A stretch of DNA of 64,000 nucleotides. Origin: Azolla caroliniana (lineage: Eukaryota; Polypodiophyta). The notes under the pieces were generated by a model. It did not search any database and was not told where the DNA came from. It saw only the letters and a list, made by a program, of their open reading frames with translations. Both the position numbers and the translations under genes were made by a program. This document shows, in pieces, positions 22,284 to 34,400 of the stretch. The stretch spans positions 11,966,001 through 12,030,000 of the forward strand of contig JBHGNT010000004.1 in NCBI GenBank assembly GCA_043228905.1, written 5' to 3'. How positions within the stretch are numbered: position 1 is the stretch's first letter; every line of letters starts with the position of its first letter.

Positions 22284-25200
22284 TCACTCCGGCATGGGGT
22301 GTCTTACCAGTCTGATCCTCTTCCGGCATGCGTCCAGTTTGTCGGGTGTCAGCACTTTGGTCAGCATATCTGACCCGTTCTGGGCCGTGTGGATCTTCGT
22401 CAGTGCGAACTCCTGGTCATCTACTCTTTCCTGGATCCAGTGATACCTTCGCTGGATATGCTTCGTCCGGGAATGGTAGGCCGCATTCTTAGCAAGGTGG
22501 ATGACACTTTGACTGTCGCAATAGAGTCGGTATTGCTATTGCCGGATACCGAGCTCTCCGATGAAGTTCTTCATCCATAATATTTCCATGCCGGCTTCCA
22601 TAGCTGCCATGTACTCCGCCTTCGTGGTTGACAATGCAACCGTCTTCTGCAGCCTCGACTGCCACGAAACAGCTCCCCCTGCATATCTCATTACATACCC
22701 GAATGTAGACCGGCTGGTATCCATATCAGCCGACATGTCCGAATCGGTGAAACCGTCAAGTTGAGGTTTTCCGGAGCCGAATCGGAGACACATATTTGAA
22801 GTGCCCTTCAAATACCGAAGTATCCATTTGACCGCGTTCCAGTGCTCCTTGCCGGGATTGCTCATAAACCGGCTCACCACTCCGACTACGTATCCTATAT
22901 CCGGTCGGGTACACACCATTGCGTACATCAAGCTCCCGACGACAGAGGCATATGGAATCTTCATCATATCCGCCTTCTCTGCTTTCGTCTTCGGGCTCTG
23001 CTTACCGGATAGCCTGCAGTTTGCCGGAAGTGACGATCCAACCGGTTTCGCTTCTGACATGTTGAACCGGTGAAGCACCTTTGTCACGTACTTCTCCTGT
23101 GAAAGCCATAATTGCTTCGCTGACCAGTCCCGAATGATGTGCAACCCCAGCATCTATCTTGCCGGACCCAAGTATTTCATTGAGAAGGTCTGGTTGAGAG
23201 CCTTCTTCAGCATTCGTATTTTGACTTGGTCCCGTCCGACGATCAACATGCCATCCACGTACAGAAGGAGTATCAGGAAGTCACCTCCTTCGAACTTCTT
23301 CACAAACACGCAGTGATCAACCTGCGTCTTGTGGTACCCTTGATCGGTCATGAAGGAATCGAACTTCCGGTACCATTGTCGGGGAGCCTGCTTTAGTCCG
23401 TACAGGCTCTTCTTCAGCCGGCATACCAGGTGCTCCTTCCCTTTCTCCACGAATCCTTCCGGTTGCTGCATGTAGATCTCTTCTTCGAGGTCACCGTGAA
23501 GGAATGTCGTCTTCACGTCTAGCTGCTCTACCTCGAGGTCCATGCTTGCCGCTATACTCAACACCGTCCGGATGGAGGTCATCTTTACTACCGGGGCAAA
23601 TATCTCGTCGAAGTCCACGCCCTTCTTCTGCTGGAACCCCTTCACCACGATCCTGGCTTTGTATCTCAGGGGGTTGCCGGCATCTCCCGGTTTCAACTTG
23701 TACACCCACTTGTTTCGGAGTGCCCGCTTTCCTTTCGGCAACTCCACCAATTCGTACGTATGGTTCTCATGCAGGGAATCCATCTCATCCTGCATGGCAC
23801 TTAACCATTTTCGGCTGTGGGTGTCTTCCTTCGCTTCTTCGAAGCTTTCCGGCTCCCCTTCATCGGTCAGCAGAACATGCTCTGCCTCCGGAAATCTCCG
23901 GGGGGCCCTTCTCTCTCTGAGAGGATATCTCCGTCTTCGGGCTTCGGTAACCGGCTCCTCCATTTGCTCTTCATCCGAATCCGATTCGGGGTCTTGGCCG
24001 GTTCCGGTCTCAGCTTCCTCTACTTCTTCTTCTGCCGGTTCGGTATCCTCACCGTAACCGACTGGTTCCTCGAGTGCTAACCGGTCTCTTTCCGGTTGGG
24101 TCTGTCTGCTCATCGTAGAGTCGATCCTTACCGGTCGACTCGGAGTTCATTATCTTCTTCTCCGACTCCCAGTCGGCGAGCGTCTTGTCCTCCATGAAGA
24201 TAATATCTCGACTCCGGAATACCTTCTTGTCGACCGGGTCCCACACTCGGTAGCCAAACTCATCGTCACCGTAACCGAGGAATATGCATGGCCGGGTCTT
24301 TGGATCTAACTTTCCTCTCCGATCCTTAGCTACATGCACGTACGCGAGACACCCGAACACCTTCAGATGCCAGTAGGATACTTCCTTACCGGTCCACACT
24401 CTCTGTGGCGTGTCTCCGTCTAAGGGTACTGAGGGCGATCTATTTATCACATATGTCGTCGTCGACAGTGCCTCAGCCCAAAACTTCTTGGGTAGTTTTG
24501 CATGCACTAGCATACTCCCGACCCTCTCCATTATGGTCTGGTTCATCCTCTCGGCCAGCCCGTTTAGTTCCGGCGTCTTCGGCACGGTAAATTCGAGCCG
24601 GATTCCCTTCGAGCGGCAATACTCCTCGAACTGCCCCCGGTATTCTCCTCCATTATCTGCTCGAACCACCTTCAGCTTCCGGCCGGTTTCTCTTTCCACT
24701 CTCGCGTGGAGCTCTTTGAAGACGGATGGCACCTGATCCTTCGTCTTCAGCGGTGTGGCCCACAGCTTCCGGCTGTGGTCATCTATGAACGTCACGAAGT
24801 ACTGCGCTCCGGCATGTGACTTCGTGTCTACTTGACACACATCCGTATGCACCAACTCCAGTGGTGCATTACATCTCATCGATGGCCTTGGTCGGAAGGA
24901 GGTCCGGTTTTGCTTACTGGCCAGACAGTCAGTGCACTTCTCCAAGTGCACGTTCTTCACTGGAATGAGGTTGTCGTCTGCAAGCCTCTTCATCCCCTTC
25001 TCGCTCATATGACACAGCCTCTTGTGCCACAGCTCACCCGCAGTGTCGGATGCAACGTTCACTTCTTCCGGACATAGTCGGGCATTCATCAGGTACAGTG
25101 TGTTGACCTTCCGGGCCCGAGCCACAATCAGGCTCCCTTTGTTGAACTTCATGACACCGTTTCGGATGCTACCCATGTAGCCTTCATCATCTAGCCGACC

Positions 25201-26334
25201 GGCTAATATCAGGTTCAGACGAACTTCCGGAACGTGTCGGGCATCCTTCAGCAACAACTTGCATCCGGTTGGTGTTGTCAGCCACACGTCTCCTATGCCG
25301 ACAATTCGGCATGTTCCTTCATTCCCCATCCGGACACAGCCGTGATCACCGGCTGAATAGGATGAGAAGCATTTCTGGTCCGGGGTAAGGTGGAACGACG
25401 CTCCGGAGTCTACCACCCAGTTCGTCTCGTCGCCGGCAAGGTTTATCTCACTCTCCTCGGTGATGAGCATCAACTCTTCTTCACTTGCCGCGATTGCCGT
25501 CGTTCCCTTCCGGTCTGGCCCCCTCCGGTCTTTACCGTTCCGGTCCGGGGTTCGCTTCGAATCGGTACCGTCGGTCTCCTTATCTTTTCGGAAATGCCGA
25601 CGGTTCTTTTGGAAGTGTCCCGGCTTGCCGCAATAGAAGCAAGTGGGCCTCCCCCTTGACTTTGACCGTGTCCCCAACTTCTCCCGGTTCTGGGGACTAC
25701 GGTTTCTATGTCTTCCGCGTTCCAATTCGGTAAGGAGCGCTTTGGAGTCGGAGCTCGTATCTTTATCTTTCCGACGCGCCTCCTCATCTAGCAAGCTCGA
25801 CTTTACTCTTGCTAGGGATAACCGTTTTCCTTCCGGCCCGACGTTGCCCAAAGTGACAACCAACGTCTCCCAGCTATCCGGGAGGGAACCGAGCAGGAGT
25901 AGCGCTAGTACCTCATCGACGAGAGGTACTTCCAATGAAGTTGCCTGGTGGATCAGCCCCTGCAAGGCATTCATGTGCTCCGCCATGCTGGAGCCATCTT
26001 GGTACCGGAGTCTTACTAGCTTCCGGAATATCGAAACCTTATTAACAACATTTTTGTTTTGAAACATTATGCTGATCTTCTCCCAGAGCTCATGAGCCTT
26101 GCTCTCTTCATTGAAGTTGTTGTACAGGCTCATGTCAATGAAGCACCGTATGTACGCCGTTGTCTTCATGTGCATCACCTCCCATATCACGGCGTCAATT
26201 TTGTCTGGTCTCTTGTCCTCGAACTGAACCGGCAGCCAAAGGTCTTTAACCACGAGCATGTCCCTCATCTTCGACTTCCATACTGAATAGTTGGAGCCGG
26301 TGAGCTTGAACATGCCACCAAACGATTCGTCCAT
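22284..26334 (-). pseudogene. Copia B gag-pol polyprotein, broken
   Basis: ATG at 26334 (MDESFGGMFKLTGSNYSVWK). Gag is followed by the zinc knuckle CFYCGKPGHFQKNR (last Cys lost), protease NWVVDSGASFHLT, GAG-pre-integrase, and integrase (HTDVC, VRADNGGEYRG, ELNGLAERMNQTIMERV). A frameshift at about 24050-24113 moves the frame. RT follows (FLHGDLEEEIYM; the YVDD box reads YVDGM), then a stop at 23154-23156 where copia A has Gln. RNase H (TDSDMSADMD, ALSTTKAEYMA) is followed by a stop at about 22533-22535 in the C-terminal part. The full frame would end at 22284. The copy is inactive. Confidence 0.9.
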
Positions 26335-26363
26335 TTTCTGTGTCGTTTCGCTCTGATACCACT

Positions 26364-27207
26364 TGATGGGAACTCAACGCTCCTTATACGCAACGCTCGG
26401 CCACAACCGAGCTTCGAATCATACACAGAAAACAGGAAACGGAAAAGCACGACACAAAGGAGAGAAAAGGTACACAGGAGGTTTACGTGGAAAACCCCAA
26501 ACTAGGGGAAAAACCACGGCAGCCCACAGGCTACAAACTATCACTATGATGGAATGTACAACAGTGAGTTTACTGAGGCACCGACCTTGTGCTCACAGAT
26601 CTTCGCCACAGGCGGCGGTTACAACAGAGGCAACGACCTCTTTCTCTCTCTCTCTCTCTCTCTCTCTGTACAGTTACGCACACTCTCTATTCTTGCACCA
26701 ACAAGAATGACAACAACCACAATAAGTTTGCCCTAAGTCATATTTATACTAATATGACTTTTCGACTATTTACAAATATAGCCTCGATGGACTCTCAGAA
26801 ACATATTTGCGAATATGTCTCTTCATCCGGTTCTCACCGGGTTTGCACCATCCGGCTCTCCGTAGCCGGGTACTCTTCATCCGGTTCTCACCGGGTCTGC
26901 ACCATCCGGCTCTCCATAGCCGGGTACTCTTCATCCGGTTCTCACCGGGTCTGCACCATCCGGCTCTCCGTAGCCGGGTACTCTTCATCCGGTTCTCACC
27001 GGGTCTGCACCATCCGGCTCTCCATAGCCGGGTACTCTTCATCCGGTTCTCACCGGGTCTGCACCATCCGGCTCTCCGTAGCCGGGTACTCCTCATCCGG
27101 TTCTCACCGGGTCTGCACCATCCGGCTCTCCGTAGCCGGGTACTCCTCATCCGGTTCATCAACACTGTTCTTCTCCCTTCCCATCCGGAGGGACCTGTCT
27201 CCCAACA
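26364..27207 (-). repeat. 5' LTR of copia B (six 54-bp repeats)
   Basis: It is 844 bp, starts TGATGGGAACTC and ends CTCCCAACA in plus orientation. Six 54-bp units lie at about 26822-27146. They alternate between CTCCGTAGCC and CTCCATAGCC variants. Confidence 0.93.
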
Positions 27208-27526
27208 AGAACCAAGGGGGGGAGATGAGCAGATAAAGGAAGCCGAGCTGACCGAAGGAGTCGAACGGATAACCGAATCGGTGTCTAGATGATATCCGGA
27301 ACCAGGAGCCGGATCGGATTGAAACCGGTAGGCCGTTAGAGGCCTATGGATCCAGCCTAGTACGTAGGCATATTTTTGGGAGTCAGTGACAGTCGCTCAT
27401 ATGAGTATTGAAGTACCTGTCAGTATTTTTGTCATTCCTTTATGGACTTGTATAAAAGTGCTCTCTGAGCACATTCTATGTACAGAATATTTGAGAGTAT
27501 TATTTTGAATTGAATTGTGTTTATGT

Positions 27527-27599
<73 letters not shown>

Positions 27600-27704
27600 G
27601 TGTATGCTTATTCTCTGTGTTAAGCTTCCATTAAACCTTCTTCTCTTACTGTTACTATCCGGCAGAGCCGGTTTGGCATACGCTTCCTCACGCTAACTTT
27701 CACA
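27208..27704 (+). mobile_element. Copia C segment 3: tail and 3' LTR
   Basis: After the copia B target duplication, copia C continues with a G-rich polypurine tract (27215-27225). Its 3' LTR runs from about 27226 to 27704 and ends CTTTCACA. The LTR shares TTAGAGGCCTA, CATATTTTTGGGAGTC, TTGTATAAAAGTG (TATA) and TTCCATTAAACCTT with copia D and E. It contains an uninterrupted (CT)n run of about 69 bp at 27530-27598. Confidence 0.8.
27530..27598 (+). repeat. (CT)n microsatellite in the copia C LTR
   Basis: A pure CT run of about 69 bp sits just downstream of the LTR TATA box. The equivalent tracts in copia E are much shorter. Confidence 0.97.
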
Positions 27705-28740
27705 TTATGAAACCAAAAAATATATCACATAATTCATGTGAAAGTGAGTAGTGATTTTTTATGTTCTAGAATGTCATTAATGAATGTCACAATTGAAAGT
27801 GTACATAATTATTGTGAGAGAAATTTGTGCAAGGATTGGGTTTGGTCGAAGATGTGTGAGCATAGTCGATTGCGATCAAAGGCAAAGGGCATTGTATCAA
27901 ACTATGATACTCAAACTCCCAAAGTAGTTTAGATCACTTGTGCCCAACATCCTCATATGACATCAAAGTCAATGTAAATTAAATCATACGGAAGGAATCG
28001 TTCGGATGACAAATTTGAGATGGGCCTAGCATGTATTCATGTGTGCAGTTTCCCCCTTTGGTGAAGAATGTGGCTTTGTAAGTTAGTTTTAACATATGTT
28101 GATGAGGGGTTGTAGGATTCTAATCGTGAAACAAGTGTGTTGCATCATCCCACTTTCCAAACCATTTGTCCATATTTTTCATCTAACCGGAACACAAAAT
28201 TTTGTTTTTATGTGTCTTTGGATCTTTTTGCCTGATTCCTATGTATTTCTAGGAAATCGATGTGAGCGACATCCTTGAACCTCCAATATGTTCATCAACC
28301 ATTTCGATGGCCATGACCTCAGAGGGAAGTGATTCTATCTCAAGAGTAAGATAAGAGGGTGTATGCCATTTGTTTCTTGACTTGGAGAAACCTTGTAGGA
28401 AAATGCTTTTTGGACATTTTTCAAACTCTTTCCGAGTGGCCTTATGCATGCTAGCACCCCATATTTCCACCCACAAAGAAGTACTAATGTTGTCTTTAAG
28501 GACCCAACATTTAACCATGTGTTCTCAAATGTAATATGTTTTCTTTCTTGCTATGTAGCACATTCATGCTATCTATGATTTGAGGGAGGGAACTCAAGGC
28601 CAAGGAATTTAGGGCTTTCCGGGGTTTCGAGTGGCTCATTATTGTAGATATTGCATGGTTTATCCCTAATTTTATTCATGACAAGCATAATCTTCATTTT
28701 AGAGATATGGGGCAGACAGACACTCAACTTAATAGGCATC
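27705..28740 (-). pseudogene. LINE fragment (3' part of RT and C-terminal zinc region)
   Basis: Minus-strand remnants match the LINE at 59297-62262. Matching pieces are KFLGLEFPPSNHR and KMKIMLV (28569-28720), CWVLKDNIST, VEIWGASMHKATRKEFE (28249-28518), and the 3' region with GTGAAAGTGAGTAGTGA near 27738. The frames are broken. It abuts the copia C LTR at 27705. The MULE lies just to its right, but whether the MULE hit the LINE or neighbouring DNA is not clear. Confidence 0.7.
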
Positions 28741-28779
28741 CAAAACTCGTTCCAATAATGTATCCCCGGTCCCCGGAAG

Positions 28780-28791
28780 CTATAGAGAGGC
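28780..28791 (+). repeat. Left flanking direct repeat of the MULE
   Basis: GCTATAGAGAGG is repeated exactly at 35593-35604, directly outside the two terminal inverted repeats. It is read as the target-site duplication. Confidence 0.9.
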
Positions 28792-29014
28792 TCGTCACTA
28801 TTCGACCTCAGGTTCATAAATGTGAAGAGAGAGTGAATCTAGGGCTTGGACGACCCTGAACTGTTCTTGGGAATCTCGGATGATCAGGGCCGTCCAAGCA
28901 CAGAAAAAAAGATAAAGCAAAAAAAAAGAAAAAGACCTCGAAGAAAGTAAAAAAAGTAGAAAAATAGAAAAAGAAGAAGAAGAGAGAGAAAACTTTTTGG
29001 GGGAAATTCAAAAT
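28792..29014 (+). repeat. Left terminal inverted repeat of the MULE
   Basis: It pairs with 35357-35592; similarity is high for about the first 110 bp and in the last 40 bp (GAGAGAGAAAACT, GGGGGAAATTCAAAAT), with an A-rich stretch of variable length between. It contains its own inverted repeat (28845-28860 with 28884-28899, one mismatch). Confidence 0.9.
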
Positions 29015-29159
29015 TGTGTGTGAAAATCCCCTCTCTCTCTATGGTTTTCTATTTTTATTTCTCTATTTCCCTTGCATTTCTCTGCATTTTCTTTTCTCTA
29101 TTTTTATTTTTCTCTTTCCCTTCCCTTTCTTTGCGTTTTCTTTCTCTGAGTTGAAACTC

Positions 29160-29405
29160 TTTCTCATGTTCAAATCCCTTTCTCTCTTTCCCTCCCCCAA
29201 ATCAGAGTTGAAACAAGCAAAAGAATGCAGCTCTTTCTATATGCATATAGGGCACTTGAAATCTCTTTCTCATGTTCAAATCCCTTTCTCTCTTTCCCTC
29301 CCCCAAATCAGAGTTGAAACAAGCAAAAGAATGCTGCTCTTTCTATATGCATATAGGGCACTTGAAATCTCTTTCTCATGTTCAAATCCCTTTCTCTCTT
29401 TCCCT
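29160..29405 (+). repeat. Minisatellite in the MULE, about 106-bp unit
   Basis: Starts at 29161, 29268 and 29373 share TTCTCATGTTCAAATCCC. There are two full units and a part of a third. The CT-rich text produces a spurious open frame. Confidence 0.9.
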
Positions 29406-29429
29406 CACTTAACCGCCCATCTTCATGAT

Positions 29430-30333
29430 GCTTCCCATCCTCATCGATACCCCCTAAATAACCTTGGAATAGAGACCACTCTACCCATGAGCTCCCTTAG
29501 CTCATTGAGGAAACGAAGATGCATCGACACATCCTTGTTTTAATGAGGAAGCCGTGACTGACTGTTCTGAGTTGATGAGCTATTTTGGTTGTATTGTTGT
29601 TCAACAACATCTCGTATGTCTCTTGCGTTCTAACAAGAACAGGGCTAACCTCTGTTAGTCTTTGTATTTTATTAACTTAGCGCAGTTAATCAAAGCTCTG
29701 TTTGAAGACGACACAAGAGAAAACATGGTTCTCTCCTGACTCCAGTTCCCAACTATATGATTGGCAGATCTGTTCTATAGAGGTGTTCTGTAGACCTGCA
29801 TATCTGGCTAAATCTATTTCTATTGGATGTGAAGAGGTTTTGAGCTGCCATGTGATACATCATTGAAAACATTCTTGCATGAGTATACCAATAATGAGTA
29901 CCTACATACCTAGCATTTTGTTTTGATTATGTAAGCGCCCATCTTGAGTACCCTTGCATAAAGATCTCCCAAATACATTGGACACCAATCACCATGGTCA
30001 CAATAGGGTCTGCTTTCATATATGCTCAAATAATATCATGGGGCATTGATGTATCGCTCCTTATCATGAAGGCAACCATTCCCCTATATTGTCTAGTTAT
30101 GTATCCTATGAAGGCTCGGTCCCCAAATTTCTATTCAATAGAAAGAGTCGGTGTTACAATTGTAAGCAAACAAACATAATTCAGTTCATGGTTCTTGGAA
30201 TGGGAGATGTGCTCAGTTGTCATCTAAGGACACCAAAAGCAGCATACCATGAGAATGTCAAGCATAGGCAGCTTCCATGCTCTCATATATTTTTTCAAAG
30301 AACAAGCATACCTCTGCTTTAAATTTAGCCAAC

Positions 30334-30384
<51 letters not shown>

Positions 30385-31414
30385 GGAACCCAGGTTGACA
30401 TCATTAGCACTTCCTAAAGCAACATGGATGCAAAAGGAATTTGTTTTGCTTTGCCACAATTACAATAATGAGCTCTCACAAATTTCCTTCCTATGCAAGA
30501 GTCCTATGCAAGAGTTATAATGCAATCAAAATTCAAACTGTGTTAGGGTGCTGCAAATTTGTTGATTGTTTCAAGGCCCTTCACCTGTTGATAAAGGTTC
30601 ACCCTTACAACACTATAATTTCTGAAGGTTGAACAATAGAAAGAGTCCTTTATCATCCCTTTGTGTCTTAACATCATTACCATACATTTCATACAGATGA
30701 TTGGTTGCTTCAAATGGATCTCCAAAGAACAACCTCAAACAAGAGTTCAAACATTAAATAATCACTATCAAAAAAGCATCCTTCCGAGCTTCACATATAT
30801 AACATAGACATTAATAAGACTTAATGATGCATATTACGTAGCTCTCCAATGAATCGATGCATGAAATTTAAAACTTTAACAAATTGTGTGCCTACCAAAG
30901 AGATCATTTCAGGAATTAGACAAGACCATACTACATATATCTCACGCAATGCATCATTGCATAAAACCATACATGACCACACAACATAAATATATTCAAA
31001 AGTGAAGATACAAAGTGAAGAAAGTTTACGCAAATATGTCATTAACGCATGAAACCATTACATAACACTCAATACACAATATTCGAGTTTGAGTATTTAC
31101 AAAAATTGTAATTGAAGATACAATATGGCAGATTGTGTATTTATAGAAGTTGAGACTGAAGATACACTATTCAGAGTTTGTGTATTTACAATATAATCCA
31201 AAATTTAAATTGTCGATAAATATCCGAGTTGGAAAAAGGCATCCAAATTTTCTCATGCCCATGAACCTACAAAAGGCACCAAACAAGGTTACCAGTCAAC
31301 AATGTACAAATACGAAAGCTGCAAATGAGAAACAATATAGATTTAGGAATGAGAATCAAACCTGGCAAAACTGAATCACACCATAGTCTGAACAGATCTG
31401 TTTAAACAATAAAG
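29430..31414. other. MULE internal region downstream of the transposase, no gene seen
   Basis: There is no ORF with a coding pattern on either strand. It contains (GA)n at 30336-30381 and short repeated words around 31080-31190 (GTGTATTTA, GAAGATACA). It may be element-specific or captured non-coding DNA. Confidence 0.5.
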
Positions 31415-34400
31415 CTATGTAGCAAGAATTCTAACTTTAGAAGCATAAATATTAGTGGTAGATACTCCATTGCTATTTGTTATTGTGAACCATCGTTCTC
31501 CCCCATTATCTGGGTAATGAACATCAACAATCATAGCACTTGTTATGCACTCTGCCCCATCATCAATCAATATACATTTTCCCTTCAAAGCTTTCATAGC
31601 GATCGAAATGTCACCATGATTATGATTTAACGGCAACATGCTATCACAATGATTGCAATGTGATGTTTGATTTTTATCTAATATTAGGACCAAAGAATTA
31701 CAATGCATACATCGAACCTTCATACGTCTCGGTAGACGAACTCGCTTTCGACATCCTTGTATGCCCCATCCATGCCTTCTTGTACCTTTATCCTTATTGT
31801 TAGGAGCTACCCCGATATCTTCGAAAGCTACTACATTGCTAACAATGGGCCTTTTGTTGCCATAGGGGTTTTCAATAACATTTTGTTGCAAACCTCTAAT
31901 ACTCTCATTTTGAGGCAGATCTTTCATCAAAGGAGAAATATCAGACCTCATTTGCTGACAAAATGCAAGCATACTTTCATTCCAAACATTAACATCCTCT
32001 TTAGACATAGAATGTAGACACTCTTCAAAATTCCTTATTGTTTCCTTAACAAGAGAAATAGTTGCAAATATAGACTCATCATGGCCACCCTCAAAGTTGG
32101 CATTTGCATCTTGACCACGCATTTCTAATGCATCATCAATAAGATGTAGCTCCTTTCTTGAGTCAGGCATGTGTTGTTCAATAAATAATCTAATACACAT
32201 CAAGTGCTTGCATTTACATGCATAATCATCGCAATCACAAAAAGAAGCTTGAAAATATACATTATACCACGTATCTTCCTTCGACATGCTTAAAACTCTA
32301 AAATACAATCTTGTCTCATCCATTACCTGAATAGTTGTTGGATTTGCAACATATCGCTCAATTATCTTTTCTGCCTCTCTCATTCTATTAGCCTCATCTT
32401 TACAATTGGCTCGAGGCAAGAATCTTCCACTATCACTTAGTTCTTGTTTTTGTTTAAACCATTCAAGAACGGTACCGCCCATCCATGACCCTGTCACACT
32501 ATCACCTATTAATGCATGTACCAAGTCAGTAATGGGTCGATTTATCCTTCCTTTAAACGCAGTGTACTTGATGTATTGCCAATGTCTCTCTACAATATTT
32601 GTAGTGTTCACATGGCCATATGAAAACATCCTTCCGAACTTGGGCCAAGTTTTTTTCCACGTATCATTACACCAACAGTTTTTTATGTAAAGGCAAACAT
32701 TTTTATGTTCTTTGTATACTTCCAAGATTGAACCATACACCTGATTAAATTCTTCCTCTTTGCTACAATACATGAGCCGACACATATGATCATACAATTT
32801 GTCTCTTTCCATGCCATGAACTTTTGGCAATAGATGTTCAACCCAAGCCTTCTTCACATGGAACCAACATAGCAAAATCAAGCAAGATGTTTGTTGTCGT
32901 TTACCATTCACTATCTCCCAACAACCTGAATCAACTTCAATAACATTTTTCAATGCGATGTATTCAGTCCAACACTTATCTATTACCAATGCTTTAGGTC
33001 TAACACCTTCCATTTTTTCAAATATGATCTTTAAAGTCATTTCTAGCGCAAGTTGTTCATGTTGAGATCCCGTGTCATTGGTGCAAAGCATGTACCACAA
33101 CGGGATGCCAACACCATGCTCATTTGGTGCAACCGCAGCATATAAAGGCAATCCAAATACATTAGTCTTAAATGTAGAATCAATTGCCCAAGCATTATTC
33201 TTTGAAAGGCGAATACACATGTTTAACATCCACTTATCTTGCATTATCAAAACAAATGGTTGTTTTCCAGGCATATATGGTTCAACATATGCTACTTTAC
33301 CTTGTTCCTTCAATGCATATGCTTCTTGCATCATCAAAACCCAATCATCTACTGCTATCGCTTTTTTAATATTCAATTTGCTCGCCATGTTATGAACCTC
33401 CTTCGTGAGCATGAAAAACCTAAACACAACTCTCTCAACAAGACTCACTTTGGCCTTATGGATAAGAGCTTTTCTCATGCTTATCCGTGCTACATGCCTC
33501 GCACACCCAATGTCAAAAAGATCATCCATACAACATTTAATGACATTTGGATGCACCTTTAAATGGTATACCTCATGTGGTGCACTTGGGTCATGGCCAC
33601 TATGTTGATTGTATACAACAATGGAGAGTTGTTTTCGGTCTCCAATTAACCTATGAACATTCACACGAAAAGTGCATCCACATCGTTTGGTAGTCTTACA
33701 TCGACGAATGCATTTGCTACCCCTTCTTGATTCTCCCCCACGATGACAAATATAACTTTCTAGATATTTGGCATTTGTATGACACTTCTTTAAGCATGTG
33801 GAGTACTTAACTTGAATGTCATCTAATACCTCCCTCAACATGGATTCTTCTACTACATACTCTTCATTTGGGGCGTTACTTGTATAATGATGTTGCATGT
33901 CTAAAGGGGTTGTTTTTTGTATGTTTTGACATCCACATTTCTCAATGCATGCTTTCACATATACCCTTGATAACCCATGATATCGTGTGTCTATGGACCA
34001 ACCTTTTTTAATTTCTTGCAATGTATCTTTTAACCCCAAATGACGAGTTTTAACATGGGCATTTGCCACTATTTCTTCCCATTGTTCAACATAGGGTATC
34101 CTCAAATTAGGAGAATCCTTTAAATATATTTCTTTATCTTCCATTAACACTAATCCTTGTTTCATTCTTTTCCATGATCTAAGATCCACTATCACTCCGT
34201 CATTGGCATCTCTCAATACCGCAAGTGATATATTACAAAGGCCTAATATATCACTAACCATTAATTGATAACATGCTTTATTAAAGGTAAAAAAACCCTT
34301 AGGCATAAATAAGCGTGCGTCGGGATATTTCACAAGATCTATATTCATTGGATTGACATTATCACTATCCATTGAGTCATCATCACTAGCAGTCTCACTT

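Larger units (their letters stand above)
21598..27207 (-). mobile_element. Ty1/copia 'copia B', full length
   Basis: A complete minus-strand element of 5610 bp. LTRs are 21598-22273 (676 bp) and 26364-27207 (844 bp). The target duplication AGAAC is at 21593-21597 and 27208-27212. The primer site for initiator-Met tRNA is at 26350-26361. It interrupts the 3' tail of copia C. The gag-pol frame has one frameshift and two nonsense codons. The LTRs differ in length because they hold 3 and 6 copies of a 54-bp repeat. It is related to copia A but clearly older. Confidence 0.95.

Noticed and set aside
26822-27146. Regular 54-bp repeats that might be read as a repetitive protein or a CRISPR-like array
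   Set aside because: They are contiguous tandem units without unique spacers, lie inside a retrotransposon LTR, and are open in several frames only because 54 is a multiple of three.
29016-29543. 175-codon frame on the plus strand inside the MULE
   Set aside because: It is a CT-rich minisatellite translation dominated by Phe, Leu and Ser, with no coding features.
33072-33608. Plus-strand frames of about 100 codons
   Set aside because: They are antisense to the intact MULE transposase.
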